In this document: positions 44,758 through 53,733 of the stretch, one piece after another
How the letters are laid out: each line of letters begins with the position of its first letter
Numbering within the stretch: the stretch's first letter is position 1
Origin: Hansschlegelia quercus
Lineage (GTDB): Bacteria > Pseudomonadota > Alphaproteobacteria > Rhizobiales > Methylopilaceae
Assembly (NCBI RefSeq): GCF_004310425.1
Contig: NZ_SIUB01000008.1
Location: forward strand, 62,001 to 126,000
Length of the DNA stretch: 64,000 nt
Direction of reading: 5' to 3'
Made by a program: the position numbers and the translations under genes
The notes under the pieces: generated by a model
What the model was told of the DNA's origin: nothing
The model's input: only the letters and a program-made list of their open reading frames with translations
Databases searched by the model: none

Positions 44758-47700
44758 ATGATGAAATCCGCATCTCTCGCGATCGTCGGTCGTTCATGCC
44801 GGCTCCCCGGCGCGAACGACGTCGACGCATTCTGGCGATTGCTCGCCGACGGGCGCTGCGCGGTCACCGAAGTTCCTGAAGACCGTTGGGGTCACGCGCG
44901 TTATTTGCATCCGCGCAAGGGCGAGCTCGGCAAGACCTACACCTTCGCAGCCGGCGTGCTGGACGACATCTGGGGCTTCGATCCCGCAGCGTTCGGCATC
45001 AGCCCGCGCGAGGCCGAACAGATGGACCCGCAGCAGCGCCTGTCGCTGCAGCTCGTCTGGGAGGCTCTCGAGGACGCCGGCATTCCGCCCTCCTCGATCG
45101 CGGGATCGGAAACCGGCGTCTATGTCGGCACCTCGTCCCTCGACTACGGCAACCGCATCGTTTTCGATCCGGCGTCCGCCGACGCCTACTTCGCGACCGG
45201 AAACACGCTCTCGATCGTATCAAATCGTATTTCGTACATTTACGATCTGCATGGGCCCAGCTACACGGTCGACACCGCCTGCTCGTCCTCGCTGGTCGCC
45301 CTCAACGAGGCGGTCGCGGCGCTCAAGGCCGGCCGCATTGACCGCGCTATCGTGGTCGGCGTTTCGATCCTCGCCAGCCCGATGCCTTTCGTCATGTTCG
45401 CGCAGGCGACCATGCTGTCGCCGCGCGGCCGCTGCCACGCCTTCGACGCCAGCGGCGACGGCTATGTCCGCGCCGAGGGCGGCGTCGCGATCGTGCTGGA
45501 GCGCGCCGACATCGCGCGCGCCGCGAAGCGCCCAATGCGCCTGATGATCGCCGCCTCCGGAGTCAACTCGGACGGCCGCACCGTCGGCATGTCGCTGCCC
45601 TCCTCCGACGCGCAGCTCGGCCTGCTCGAGCGCGTCTATGCCGACGCCGGGATCGACCCCGACAGCCTCGCCTTCATCGAGGCGCACGGCACAGGCACCC
45701 GCGTCGGCGATCCGGCGGAAGCGAGCGCGATCGGCGCCGCCATCAAGCGTCGCACGGTCGGCCCGCTGCCGATCGGCTCGGTGAAGACCAATGTCGGCCA
45801 TCTCGAGCCCGCCTCCGGCCTCGTCGGCCTGCTGAAGGCGGACCTTGCGCTCGAGCACGATCTGTTCCCGGCGACCCTGCACGTCACCGAGCTCAACCCG
45901 GACATCGCCTTCGACGAGCTGAAGCTGCACGTTGCGACCGAGGCCGTGAAGCTGCCGCGCGGCGCCAAGCCCCGCTACGCCGGCGTGAACTCGTTCGGCT
46001 TCGGCGGCACCAACGCGCACGTCATCGTCTGCGACCCGACCTCGGAGGATCGCGCCGGCCGCGCCGCCCCGCGCGTCGTGGAGGCGGAACGCCGCACGCC
46101 GATCCTCGCGCTCTCGGCGCGCTCCCGCGAGGCGCTGTCCCAGCTCGCCGGGACCTATTCAAAGCTGCTCGAGGGCCGCGACGCCGCCGGCGCCCGGCAT
46201 ATCGCGAAGAGCGTCGCCGCGACCCGCGACCTGCTCGCGCGCCGCGTCGTGCTCGAGAGCGACGATCCCTCCACCTGGGCCGCGACGCTCGCGGCGGTCG
46301 CCCAGGGCGGCGACGCCCAGGACGCGGCGATCGACCAGGCGGTCGGCCGCGACGTTCCGGTCGCCTTCGCCTTCTCCGGCAACGGCTCGCAATGGCCCGG
46401 CATGGGCCGGCGTCTGCACGCCACCAACGCCGCATTCCGCGCCAAGATCGAGGAAGTCGACAGGTATTTCCAGGCGATCGCCGGTTGGTCGATCGTCGAG
46501 CGGCTGTTCGCCGACGATCTCGCCGATCTCATGCGCCGCGCCGAGACGGCGCAGCCGCTGATGTTCGCGGTGCAGGTCGCCACCACGGCGGCGCTCGCGG
46601 CCGAAGGCCTCGTGCCCGATATGGTGCTCGGCCATTCCGTCGGCGAAGTCGCCGCCGCAGCCGCCTCGGGCGCGCTGTCGCTCGAGCAGGCCGTGCAGGT
46701 CGTTCATTCCCGCTCGATCCATCAGGAAGTCGCGTGGAAGGCCGGCATCATGGCCGCCGTCCTGCAGTCGCCTGACGAGGTGCGCGCGCTGATCCGCGAC
46801 GGCGGGCACGAGACCATCGAGATCGCCGCCATCAACAGCGAGCGCTCGGTGACGATTTCGGGCTCCGAGACCGAAATCAAGGAGATGAGCCGTTTCGCCC
46901 GCACGCGCCGCGTGCCGGTACGGGTGCTCGACATCGACTATCCGTTCCACACCGGCCTGATCGACGCCGTGCGGGGTCCGCTGCTCGCCGACCTCGCGAC
47001 GCTTCAGCCTGGGGTCGCCGCGCGGACCTTCGTCTCTAGCGTGCATGGCGCGCCAATCGACGGAACGCGGCTCGACGCCGACTATTGGTGGGAGAACGTG
47101 CGCCGTCCGGTGGCGTTCTCGGACGCCGTCGCCGCCGCGATCAAGGAAGGCGCGCGCGTCTTCGTCGAAATCGGGCCGAGGCCGGTTCTTCAGACCTATT
47201 TGTCCGACTGCGTCGCCGCGGCGGAAGTCACCGGCGGCGTGCTGTCCTGCGACGACCACGGTGCAGGCGAGCACGATCCCGTCCGCCGCGCCATTGCGCG
47301 CGTTGTCGCCAAGGGCGGTAAGGTCGACCGCGATCTCGCCTTCGGCAAGCTCGACGGCGCGGCGCTGCGGCTGCCGACCTACCCCTGGCAGAACGCGACC
47401 TTCCGGGTCGGCGCTTCGGCCGAAGCGCAGTCCTTCTACCGCGGCCACGACCTCCACCCGCTGATCGGGGCGCGCCTGCGCGCCGATTCCGACGAGTGGA
47501 CCGTCCATCTCGATCCCGAACTATCGCCGCTGATCGCCGACCACCGCGTTTCCGGCCGCGTCATCGTGCCGGGCGCTGCGCTCGCCGAAATGGCGCTCGC
47601 CGCGGGTCGCGCCTGGCTGGGCGCCGAAGTCGTCGAGCTTTCGGACTTCGAGATCCCGCACGCGCTGACGCTCGACCCGGACCAGGTCACCGAGGTCAAG

Positions 47701-50700
47701 ACGCGGATTTCGCCGGAGAGCCGCACGGTCGAGATTCTCAGCCGCCCGCGCCTGCGGGATGACGGCTGGATCGTTCATGCGAGCGGCCGCATCTCGGCCC
47801 CGCCGACCATCGTTACCTCTGTTCCCGCGACGCCCGCCAAGGAAGGCGAGATCTTTGAGGCCGCCGGCCTCTACGCCCAGGCGCTGACCCACGGGCTGGA
47901 CTTCGGCCCAGGCTTCCAGGTCGTCGACCACGTCGTGCGCTACGGCCCGGACCGTCTGTCGGTGCGCCTCCGTCCCGAGGCCGACCGCAAGGGCGCCCGC
48001 GACGCGCGCTACGGCCTGCATCCCGCGGATTTCGACTCGTGCTTCCACTCGCTGCTGACGCTGTTCGGCGCGCATGGCGATCGGCCTGACGTCACCTATC
48101 TGCCGATGCGCTTCGGCTCGCTCCGGCTTCTGAAGCCCGGCGCGACCATCGCCGGCGCCGAGATCGTGGTGCGCCGCCTGTCGCCGCGCTCGATCGACGC
48201 GACCTTCACGCTGGTCGACGACGCCGGCGCGGTCATCGCCGTGCTCGCCGACGCGCGCTTCCGCGCCGTGACGCTTACCCGCCGCACCCCGCTCGAGCGC
48301 CTGTCCTATTATTACGAGCCGGCGCTAGTCGGCCAAGGCGTCGGGGCCGAGGACGCGGATCCCTTCACAGCCCAGACGCTCTCGGCCCGCGCAGCCGAAC
48401 TCGAGCTCACCGGCGAGAGCGAGCGGCCCGAAGACGATCTGCTGCTCGAAGCCTTTTCCGTGGCGCTCGCTCACCAAGCGCTGGCCGGCCTGTTCGGCCG
48501 CAAGCGCGAGGCCGTGCTCGGCGCGCTCGTGAACAAGGGCAGGCTCCACGCCGAAGCCGTTCCGCTCGCGAACAGCCTGCTGTCGCTGCTCGAACATCAG
48601 GGGCATGCGACGCTTGCGGGCGAGACCTGGACGCTGGCGGCCAAGACCGGCCTGCCCTCGCCGGCCGAGATCCTGCGCACGGTGATCGCCGATTATCCGG
48701 ATCGCGGCGCGGAATGCGTGCTCGCGACGCGAAGCATCACGCTGCTGCCGCGCGTGCTGAAGGACGGTCCGCTGCCAAAGGCTTATGGCTCGGCGACCCT
48801 CTCGCATGCCGGGGGCGCCTCGCCGCTCACCGCCTCCAGCGCCGACGCCATCGCGGCGATCGCCGCGGACATCGTCGCCGCCGCTCCCACCGATCGGCCG
48901 ATCCGCATTCTTGAGATCGCGGCGGGCTCCGGCGCGCTGACACGCCGCCTCGTCGCACTCGCCGAGGATGCGCGCGTCACGCTCGCCGTGTCCGATCCGG
49001 ATGCGACGGTCGCAGAGCGCCTGCGCTTCGCGTTCGCCTCGCTGCCGAACCTCTCGGTCGAGCAGTTCGACCCGCGCGTCGACGCGCCGGACGAGAGCCG
49101 CTTCGATCTCGTGGTCGGCTCCCTCGCCTGGGGTTCCGCGCTCGCCTCGCATGACGCGGTACGCCGGCTTGCGGCTCGCGTCGCGGACGGCGGCGTCCTG
49201 GCGCTCGGCGCGCTCGCGCCGACCCCATTCCTCGACGTCGTGTTCGGCGCGCAGGCCGACTGGTTCGAGCGCTCGGCCTCGGAGGAGTTTCCGATCGGGG
49301 GCGCGCGGTCTGCGTCGGACTGGGCCGCCGATCTGGGCGAGGCCCGCCTATCAGACCATGTCGTCGCCCCGCTCGCCGGCGCCCGGTCGCCCGCGAACCT
49401 CGTGCTCGCAGCCAAACGCCGCCGCACGTCGGCGGAGGAGGCGCACGCCGAAGCGCGCCCCGTCGTGTTCGTCAGCGAAGCGGTCGGCGCGTCTGAAGGC
49501 CTGGCCCTTTCGGCGCTGCATGCGATCGAAGCGCTCGGCCGCAAGGTCACTGTGAAGGAGACGCCGGCGCGTAACGGCCACGCCATCGAATGGGGCGGCG
49601 CGGTCGATCTCGGCCTTGTCGCTCCCGCGAAGAACGCGACCGCGCCGTCCGCCGACATCGTCGCCGTGTTCGACCAGGGCGTTGGCGCGCTGTCCTCGAT
49701 CACCACCGAGCGCTCCGGCCGCCTGCTCTCGCTCGCCCGCGCGGCGCATGACTTCTCGGCCCGGCTTTGGGTGATCGCGCCCGGCAGCCTCGCCGGCACG
49801 TTCGACAAGGGCGTCGACCGCCCTGAGCAGGCGGCGCTCGCCGGCTTCCTGCGCGTCGTGCGCAACGAGCTTCGCGGCGTCGACATCCGTCTCGTCGATG
49901 TCTCCGTCGACCTCGGCGAAGACGCCGCCGGCGCCGCCATCGCGGCCGAGATCGCGGCCGCGCGGCCGGATCTGGAGATCGCGGTGACCGCCGATGGGAT
50001 CATCGCGCCGCGCCTGCGGCCGGGACTGCCCGAGTTCTCGCTCGACGACGGGGCCGAGTCAGGCCCGCTGGCGGCGGTGCTGGAGATTGGCAAGGAAGGC
50101 GGGCTCGACGACCTCGGCTGGCGCGCCGCGCCGGCTTTGGAGCCGGGCGCGGGCGAAGTCGCGATCGACGTCTCCGCCGTCGGCCTCAACTTCCGCGACG
50201 TGATGTGGGCGCTCGGCCTGCTGCCCGAAGAGGCGCTGGAGGACGGCTTCGCCGGCCCCGGCCTCGGCATCGAATGCGCCGGCGTGGTCAGCGCGGTCGG
50301 CCCTGGCGTCACCCGCTACAAGGAAGGCGACCGCGTGGTGGCCTTCGCGTCCGGCGCCTTTGCCTCGCGCGTCGTGACCTCCGAGATCGCGGTCGCGCCG
50401 CTGCCGGATTCGATCAGCTTCGAAGAAGGCGCGACGATTCCGGTCTGCTTCCTCACGGCCTATTACGCGCTCCACCACCTTGCGCAGATCCGCAAGGGCG
50501 AGTGGGTGCTGATCCATGGCGGCGCTGGCGGCGTGGGCCTGGCCGCGCTCCAGATCGCGCTGTGGCGCGGGGCAAAGGTCATCGCGACCGCGGGCTCCGA
50601 TGAGAAGCGCGACCTCCTGCGCGCGCTCGGCGCGACGCATGTGCTGTCGAGCCGCAGCCTCGAATTCGTCGACGAGGTGAAGGCCATCACCGGAGGTGAG

Positions 50701-52329
50701 GGCGTCGACGTCGTGCTGAACTCGCTGTTCGGCGAAGCGATGGAGCGTTCGCTCAGCGTGCTGCGCCCGTTCGGCCGCTTCCTCGAACTCGGCAAGCGCG
50801 ACTACTACGCCAACTCGCGCCTCGGTCTGCGCCCCTTCCGCCGCAACATCAGCTATTTCGGCATCGACGCCGACCAGTTGCTGATCCACCGTGGCGACCT
50901 CGGCCAGCGCCTGTTCGGCGAATGCATGAAGCTGTTCGGCAAGGGCGTGTTCGCGCCGCTGCCCTACCGCGCCTATGAGGCCGGCGAGATCCGCGACGCC
51001 TTCCGGCTGATGCAGCAGTCCGGCCATGTCGGCAAGATCGTGGTGCGGCCGCTTCCTGCGGATGCGCTCGGCGAGGCCACGCCGCCAACGTTCCGCGCGG
51101 CCGAGGGCGTCCACGTCATGGTCGGCGGCCTCGGCGGCTTCGGCCTCGCGACCGCCGAATGGCTAGTCGCGAACGGCGCGACCAAGCTCGCGCTCATCGG
51201 CCGCTCGGGCGCATCGAGCGAAGCCGCGAAGGCGGGCGTCGCTCGACTCGAAGCGGCGGGCGCCAAGGTCAAGGTGTTCGCCGTCGACGCGGCGGACGAG
51301 GCAGCGCTCGCAAAGGCGCTCGACGAGACGCGGGCGGGGCTCGGTCCGATCGGCGGCGCCTGGAACGTCGCGATGGTGCTCAACGACGCGCTGCTCGCCA
51401 ACCTCGACGAGGCGCGCTTCAACGAGACGCTGCGGCCGAAGATCGACGGCGCTTATGCGCTCGACAAGCTGACCCGCAAGGACCCGGTGAAGCAGTTCGT
51501 GGTCTATTCCTCGGCGACGACGCTGATCGGCAATCCCGGTCAAGCGAACTACGTCGCGGCGAACATGTGGCTCGAAAGCCTGATGCGCGTCCGCCGCGCG
51601 GAGGGCCTTCCAGGCCTCGCGATCGCCTGGGGCGCGCTCGGCGACGTCGGCTATCTCGCCCGGACCGGCGACGTGAAGGAGAAGATCCAGAAGCGTCTCG
51701 GCTTCGCGACCCTTTCCGGCGATGAAGCGCTCGAGGGCCTCGGCCGCGTGCTGGCGCATGACGACCTGCGACTGGAGACCGCGGTCGTCGCCATCGCGCC
51801 GCTCGATTGGGCCGGGGCGCGCCGCGACCTCGCCTATCTCGCCTCGCCGATGTTCGCCCAGGTGCTGGCGGGCGCCGAGATGGGACCGCAGGACGCGGTG
51901 GAACAGATCGACCTGGCGGCGCTTGTAAGGGGTAAGGACGCGCGGGAAGCGCGCGACATCGTCTCCGAAATCCTTGCGGGCGAGGTCGGGCGAATCCTCA
52001 AGCTGCCGGCGAAGGAAATCTCGCCTCAGCGGCCGCTCGCCGAACTTGGCATGGACTCGCTGATGGGACTGGAGCTGCGGATGAGCGTGGAGCGGCGCTT
52101 CGACATCGAGCTGCCGTTGGTCGCGATCGGCGATTCCACGACGCTGACCACCATCGCCCAGTCGATCGTCTCCCGAATCCACGAGCCGGACGCGCAGGGC
52201 GACGCAGGTTCGGTCAACGCCGATCTCGTCAACCGCCATATCGGCGACGACGTAAACCATGCCGACCTCGCCGAGTTCAGCGAAAAGGTCGAGGCTCGCC
52301 GCGCCACGCTTGGGCACGTCACTCGATGA
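44758..52329 (+). CDS. Type I polyketide synthase, apparently fully reducing (KS-AT-DH-MT-like-ER-KR-ACP)
   Basis: A 2523-residue single-module megasynthase. KS (about 5-425): active Cys175 in DTACSSS plus EAHGTGT and NVGHLEPASG. AT (about 535-830): GHSVG with Ser627 and YPFH at the HAFH position, favouring malonyl-CoA. DH (about 900-1165): H929 in HRVSGRVIVPG and D1093 in DFDSCFH. A methyltransferase-like segment near 1382-1500 has ILEIAAGSG but lacks clear downstream motifs, so activity is doubtful. ER (about 1770-2085): GGAGGVGLAALQ. KR (about 2115-2300): GGLGGFG, S and Y2265 (GQANYVAAN), LND where B-type has LDD. ACP: GMDSL with Ser2434. No thioesterase; the next gene overlaps the stop and probably performs release. 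Product unknown. Confidence 0.95.
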   Translation: MMKSASLAIVGRSCRLPGANDVDAFWRLLADGRCAVTEVPEDRWGHARYLHPRKGELGKTYTFAAGVLDDIWGFDPAAFGISPREAEQMDPQQRLSLQLVWEALEDAGIPPSSIAGSETGVYVGTSSLDYGNRIVFDPASADAYFATGNTLSIVSNRISYIYDLHGPSYTVDTACSSSLVALNEAVAALKAGRIDRAIVVGVSILASPMPFVMFAQATMLSPRGRCHAFDASGDGYVRAEGGVAIVLERADIARAAKRPMRLMIAASGVNSDGRTVGMSLPSSDAQLGLLERVYADAGIDPDSLAFIEAHGTGTRVGDPAEASAIGAAIKRRTVGPLPIGSVKTNVGHLEPASGLVGLLKADLALEHDLFPATLHVTELNPDIAFDELKLHVATEAVKLPRGAKPRYAGVNSFGFGGTNAHVIVCDPTSEDRAGRAAPRVVEAERRTPILALSARSREALSQLAGTYSKLLEGRDAAGARHIAKSVAATRDLLARRVVLESDDPSTWAATLAAVAQGGDAQDAAIDQAVGRDVPVAFAFSGNGSQWPGMGRRLHATNAAFRAKIEEVDRYFQAIAGWSIVERLFADDLADLMRRAETAQPLMFAVQVATTAALAAEGLVPDMVLGHSVGEVAAAAASGALSLEQAVQVVHSRSIHQEVAWKAGIMAAVLQSPDEVRALIRDGGHETIEIAAINSERSVTISGSETEIKEMSRFARTRRVPVRVLDIDYPFHTGLIDAVRGPLLADLATLQPGVAARTFVSSVHGAPIDGTRLDADYWWENVRRPVAFSDAVAAAIKEGARVFVEIGPRPVLQTYLSDCVAAAEVTGGVLSCDDHGAGEHDPVRRAIARVVAKGGKVDRDLAFGKLDGAALRLPTYPWQNATFRVGASAEAQSFYRGHDLHPLIGARLRADSDEWTVHLDPELSPLIADHRVSGRVIVPGAALAEMALAAGRAWLGAEVVELSDFEIPHALTLDPDQVTEVKTRISPESRTVEILSRPRLRDDGWIVHASGRISAPPTIVTSVPATPAKEGEIFEAAGLYAQALTHGLDFGPGFQVVDHVVRYGPDRLSVRLRPEADRKGARDARYGLHPADFDSCFHSLLTLFGAHGDRPDVTYLPMRFGSLRLLKPGATIAGAEIVVRRLSPRSIDATFTLVDDAGAVIAVLADARFRAVTLTRRTPLERLSYYYEPALVGQGVGAEDADPFTAQTLSARAAELELTGESERPEDDLLLEAFSVALAHQALAGLFGRKREAVLGALVNKGRLHAEAVPLANSLLSLLEHQGHATLAGETWTLAAKTGLPSPAEILRTVIADYPDRGAECVLATRSITLLPRVLKDGPLPKAYGSATLSHAGGASPLTASSADAIAAIAADIVAAAPTDRPIRILEIAAGSGALTRRLVALAEDARVTLAVSDPDATVAERLRFAFASLPNLSVEQFDPRVDAPDESRFDLVVGSLAWGSALASHDAVRRLAARVADGGVLALGALAPTPFLDVVFGAQADWFERSASEEFPIGGARSASDWAADLGEARLSDHVVAPLAGARSPANLVLAAKRRRTSAEEAHAEARPVVFVSEAVGASEGLALSALHAIEALGRKVTVKETPARNGHAIEWGGAVDLGLVAPAKNATAPSADIVAVFDQGVGALSSITTERSGRLLSLARAAHDFSARLWVIAPGSLAGTFDKGVDRPEQAALAGFLRVVRNELRGVDIRLVDVSVDLGEDAAGAAIAAEIAAARPDLEIAVTADGIIAPRLRPGLPEFSLDDGAESGPLAAVLEIGKEGGLDDLGWRAAPALEPGAGEVAIDVSAVGLNFRDVMWALGLLPEEALEDGFAGPGLGIECAGVVSAVGPGVTRYKEGDRVVAFASGAFASRVVTSEIAVAPLPDSISFEEGATIPVCFLTAYYALHHLAQIRKGEWVLIHGGAGGVGLAALQIALWRGAKVIATAGSDEKRDLLRALGATHVLSSRSLEFVDEVKAITGGEGVDVVLNSLFGEAMERSLSVLRPFGRFLELGKRDYYANSRLGLRPFRRNISYFGIDADQLLIHRGDLGQRLFGECMKLFGKGVFAPLPYRAYEAGEIRDAFRLMQQSGHVGKIVVRPLPADALGEATPPTFRAAEGVHVMVGGLGGFGLATAEWLVANGATKLALIGRSGASSEAAKAGVARLEAAGAKVKVFAVDAADEAALAKALDETRAGLGPIGGAWNVAMVLNDALLANLDEARFNETLRPKIDGAYALDKLTRKDPVKQFVVYSSATTLIGNPGQANYVAANMWLESLMRVRRAEGLPGLAIAWGALGDVGYLARTGDVKEKIQKRLGFATLSGDEALEGLGRVLAHDDLRLETAVVAIAPLDWAGARRDLAYLASPMFAQVLAGAEMGPQDAVEQIDLAALVRGKDAREARDIVSEILAGEVGRILKLPAKEISPQRPLAELGMDSLMGLELRMSVERRFDIELPLVAIGDSTTLTTIAQSIVSRIHEPDAQGDAGSVNADLVNRHIGDDVNHADLAEFSEKVEARRATLGHVTR

Positions 52330-53729
52330 GCGGACGCCGCGGCATCGGGGCGCTCTCGCGCACCGCGAAAGACGGCATCCTCGGCGCGTTACGCACCGGA
52401 CCGAAGTCCGACGCGCCGGCGCGACCGGACACTGCGAGCGGCGGCCAGGCGCTACGCGCCAAACCGAAACGCGGGGACCGCTTCGCGGACCTCGCCGAAC
52501 TGAAGGACCTCAAGACCCAGCAGGCGGTCGCCGACCTGCTCGGCGTGCCGAACCCGTTCTTCCGGCTGCATGACGGCATCGCCGGGGCGACGACGCATAT
52601 CGACGGCCGGACCGACATCAATTTCGCGTCCTACAATTATCTTGGCCTGAACGGCCATCCCGAGGTCTCGGCCCGAGCAAAGGCTGCGATCGACCATTAC
52701 GGGGTCTCGGTCTCGGCAAGCCGGGTGGTCGCGGGCGAACGGCCGATCCACCGCGAGCTCGAAGCCCGCATCGCCAAGTATTACGGCGTCGAGGCCGCGG
52801 TCGCCTTCGTGTCAGGCCACGCCACCAACGTCGCCGCCATCGGCCATCTGATGCGGCCGAAGGACCTGATCGTCTACGACTCGCTGGCGCACAACTCGAT
52901 CGTGGTCGGCGCGAACCTTTCCGGCGCGACGCGGCGGATGTTCCCGCACAACGACATCGATGCGCTCGAAGAGATCCTCATCAAGCACGCGCACGACCAT
53001 GACCGCGTGCTCGTCGCGGTCGAGGGCCTGTACTCGATGGACGGCGACTTCCCCGACCTTAAGCGGATCGTGCGCTTGCGCGAGCGCTACGGTTTCTGGC
53101 TGATGGTCGACGAGGCTCATTCCCTTGGCGTGCTCGGCGATACCGGCGGCGGCATCGCGCAGGAATGCGGCGTCGACCCGTTGGACATCGACATCTGGAT
53201 GGGCACGCTATCAAAGACGCTGTCGGGCTGCGGCGGCTTCATCGCCGGTTCGGGCTCGCTGGTCGAGTTCCTGAAGTTCACGGCGCCGGGCTTCGTCTAT
53301 TCCGTCGGCATGCCGCCCGCGGTCGCTGCCGCGGCCATCGGCTGCTTCGACCTGCTGGAGCGCGAGCCCGAGCGCGTGGCGAAGCTCCGCGCGAACGGAG
53401 AACGTTTCGTGGCCAAAGCCCGGGAGCTTGGCCTCGACGTTGGCGACGCCACCGGGCGCGCTATTGTTCCCGTCATGGTTGGAGACTCGCTTCGCGCCGT
53501 GCATCTGTCGAACAAGCTGCTGGAGCGCGGCGTCAACGCCTTGCCGATCGTACATCCCGCGGTGCCGGAGCGTTCGGCGCGGATCCGCTTCTTCATCACC
53601 TCCGATCATTCGTTCGAGCAGATCGACGAGGCGGTGACGGTGACGGCGGAAGAACACGCGGCGCTCGCCAAGGCCGGCTTCGGCATCAAGATGGTGGCGA
53701 CGCTTGCCAAGGCCACTCGATCCAGCTGA
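52326..53729 (+). CDS. Alpha-oxoamine synthase (serine palmitoyltransferase/AONS family)
   Basis: A 467-residue fold-type I PLP enzyme that condenses an amino acid with an acyl thioester, losing CO2. The core from about residue 95 has FASYNYLGLNGHPEV, SVSASRVVAGERPIHRELE, the VDEAHSLGVLG motif with the PLP Asp and the Schiff-base Lys K297 in GTLSKTLSGCGG. A basic N-terminal extension of about 90 residues is unusual. ATG at 52326 overlaps the PKS stop (ATGA). In context it most likely takes the polyketide chain directly from the PKS ACP, as fungal Fum8-type enzymes do, giving an aminoketone. Serine, alanine or glycine as co-substrate is not decidable. Confidence 0.9.
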   Translation: MSGRRGIGALSRTAKDGILGALRTGPKSDAPARPDTASGGQALRAKPKRGDRFADLAELKDLKTQQAVADLLGVPNPFFRLHDGIAGATTHIDGRTDINFASYNYLGLNGHPEVSARAKAAIDHYGVSVSASRVVAGERPIHRELEARIAKYYGVEAAVAFVSGHATNVAAIGHLMRPKDLIVYDSLAHNSIVVGANLSGATRRMFPHNDIDALEEILIKHAHDHDRVLVAVEGLYSMDGDFPDLKRIVRLRERYGFWLMVDEAHSLGVLGDTGGGIAQECGVDPLDIDIWMGTLSKTLSGCGGFIAGSGSLVEFLKFTAPGFVYSVGMPPAVAAAAIGCFDLLEREPERVAKLRANGERFVAKARELGLDVGDATGRAIVPVMVGDSLRAVHLSNKLLERGVNALPIVHPAVPERSARIRFFITSDHSFEQIDEAVTVTAEEHAALAKAGFGIKMVATLAKATRSS

Positions 53730-53733
53730 CGGC

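Noticed and set aside
46159-47508. 449-codon minus-strand frame inside the PKS gene
   Set aside because: Mirror frame of the AT and DH coding region; no domain, and the PKS is unbroken there.
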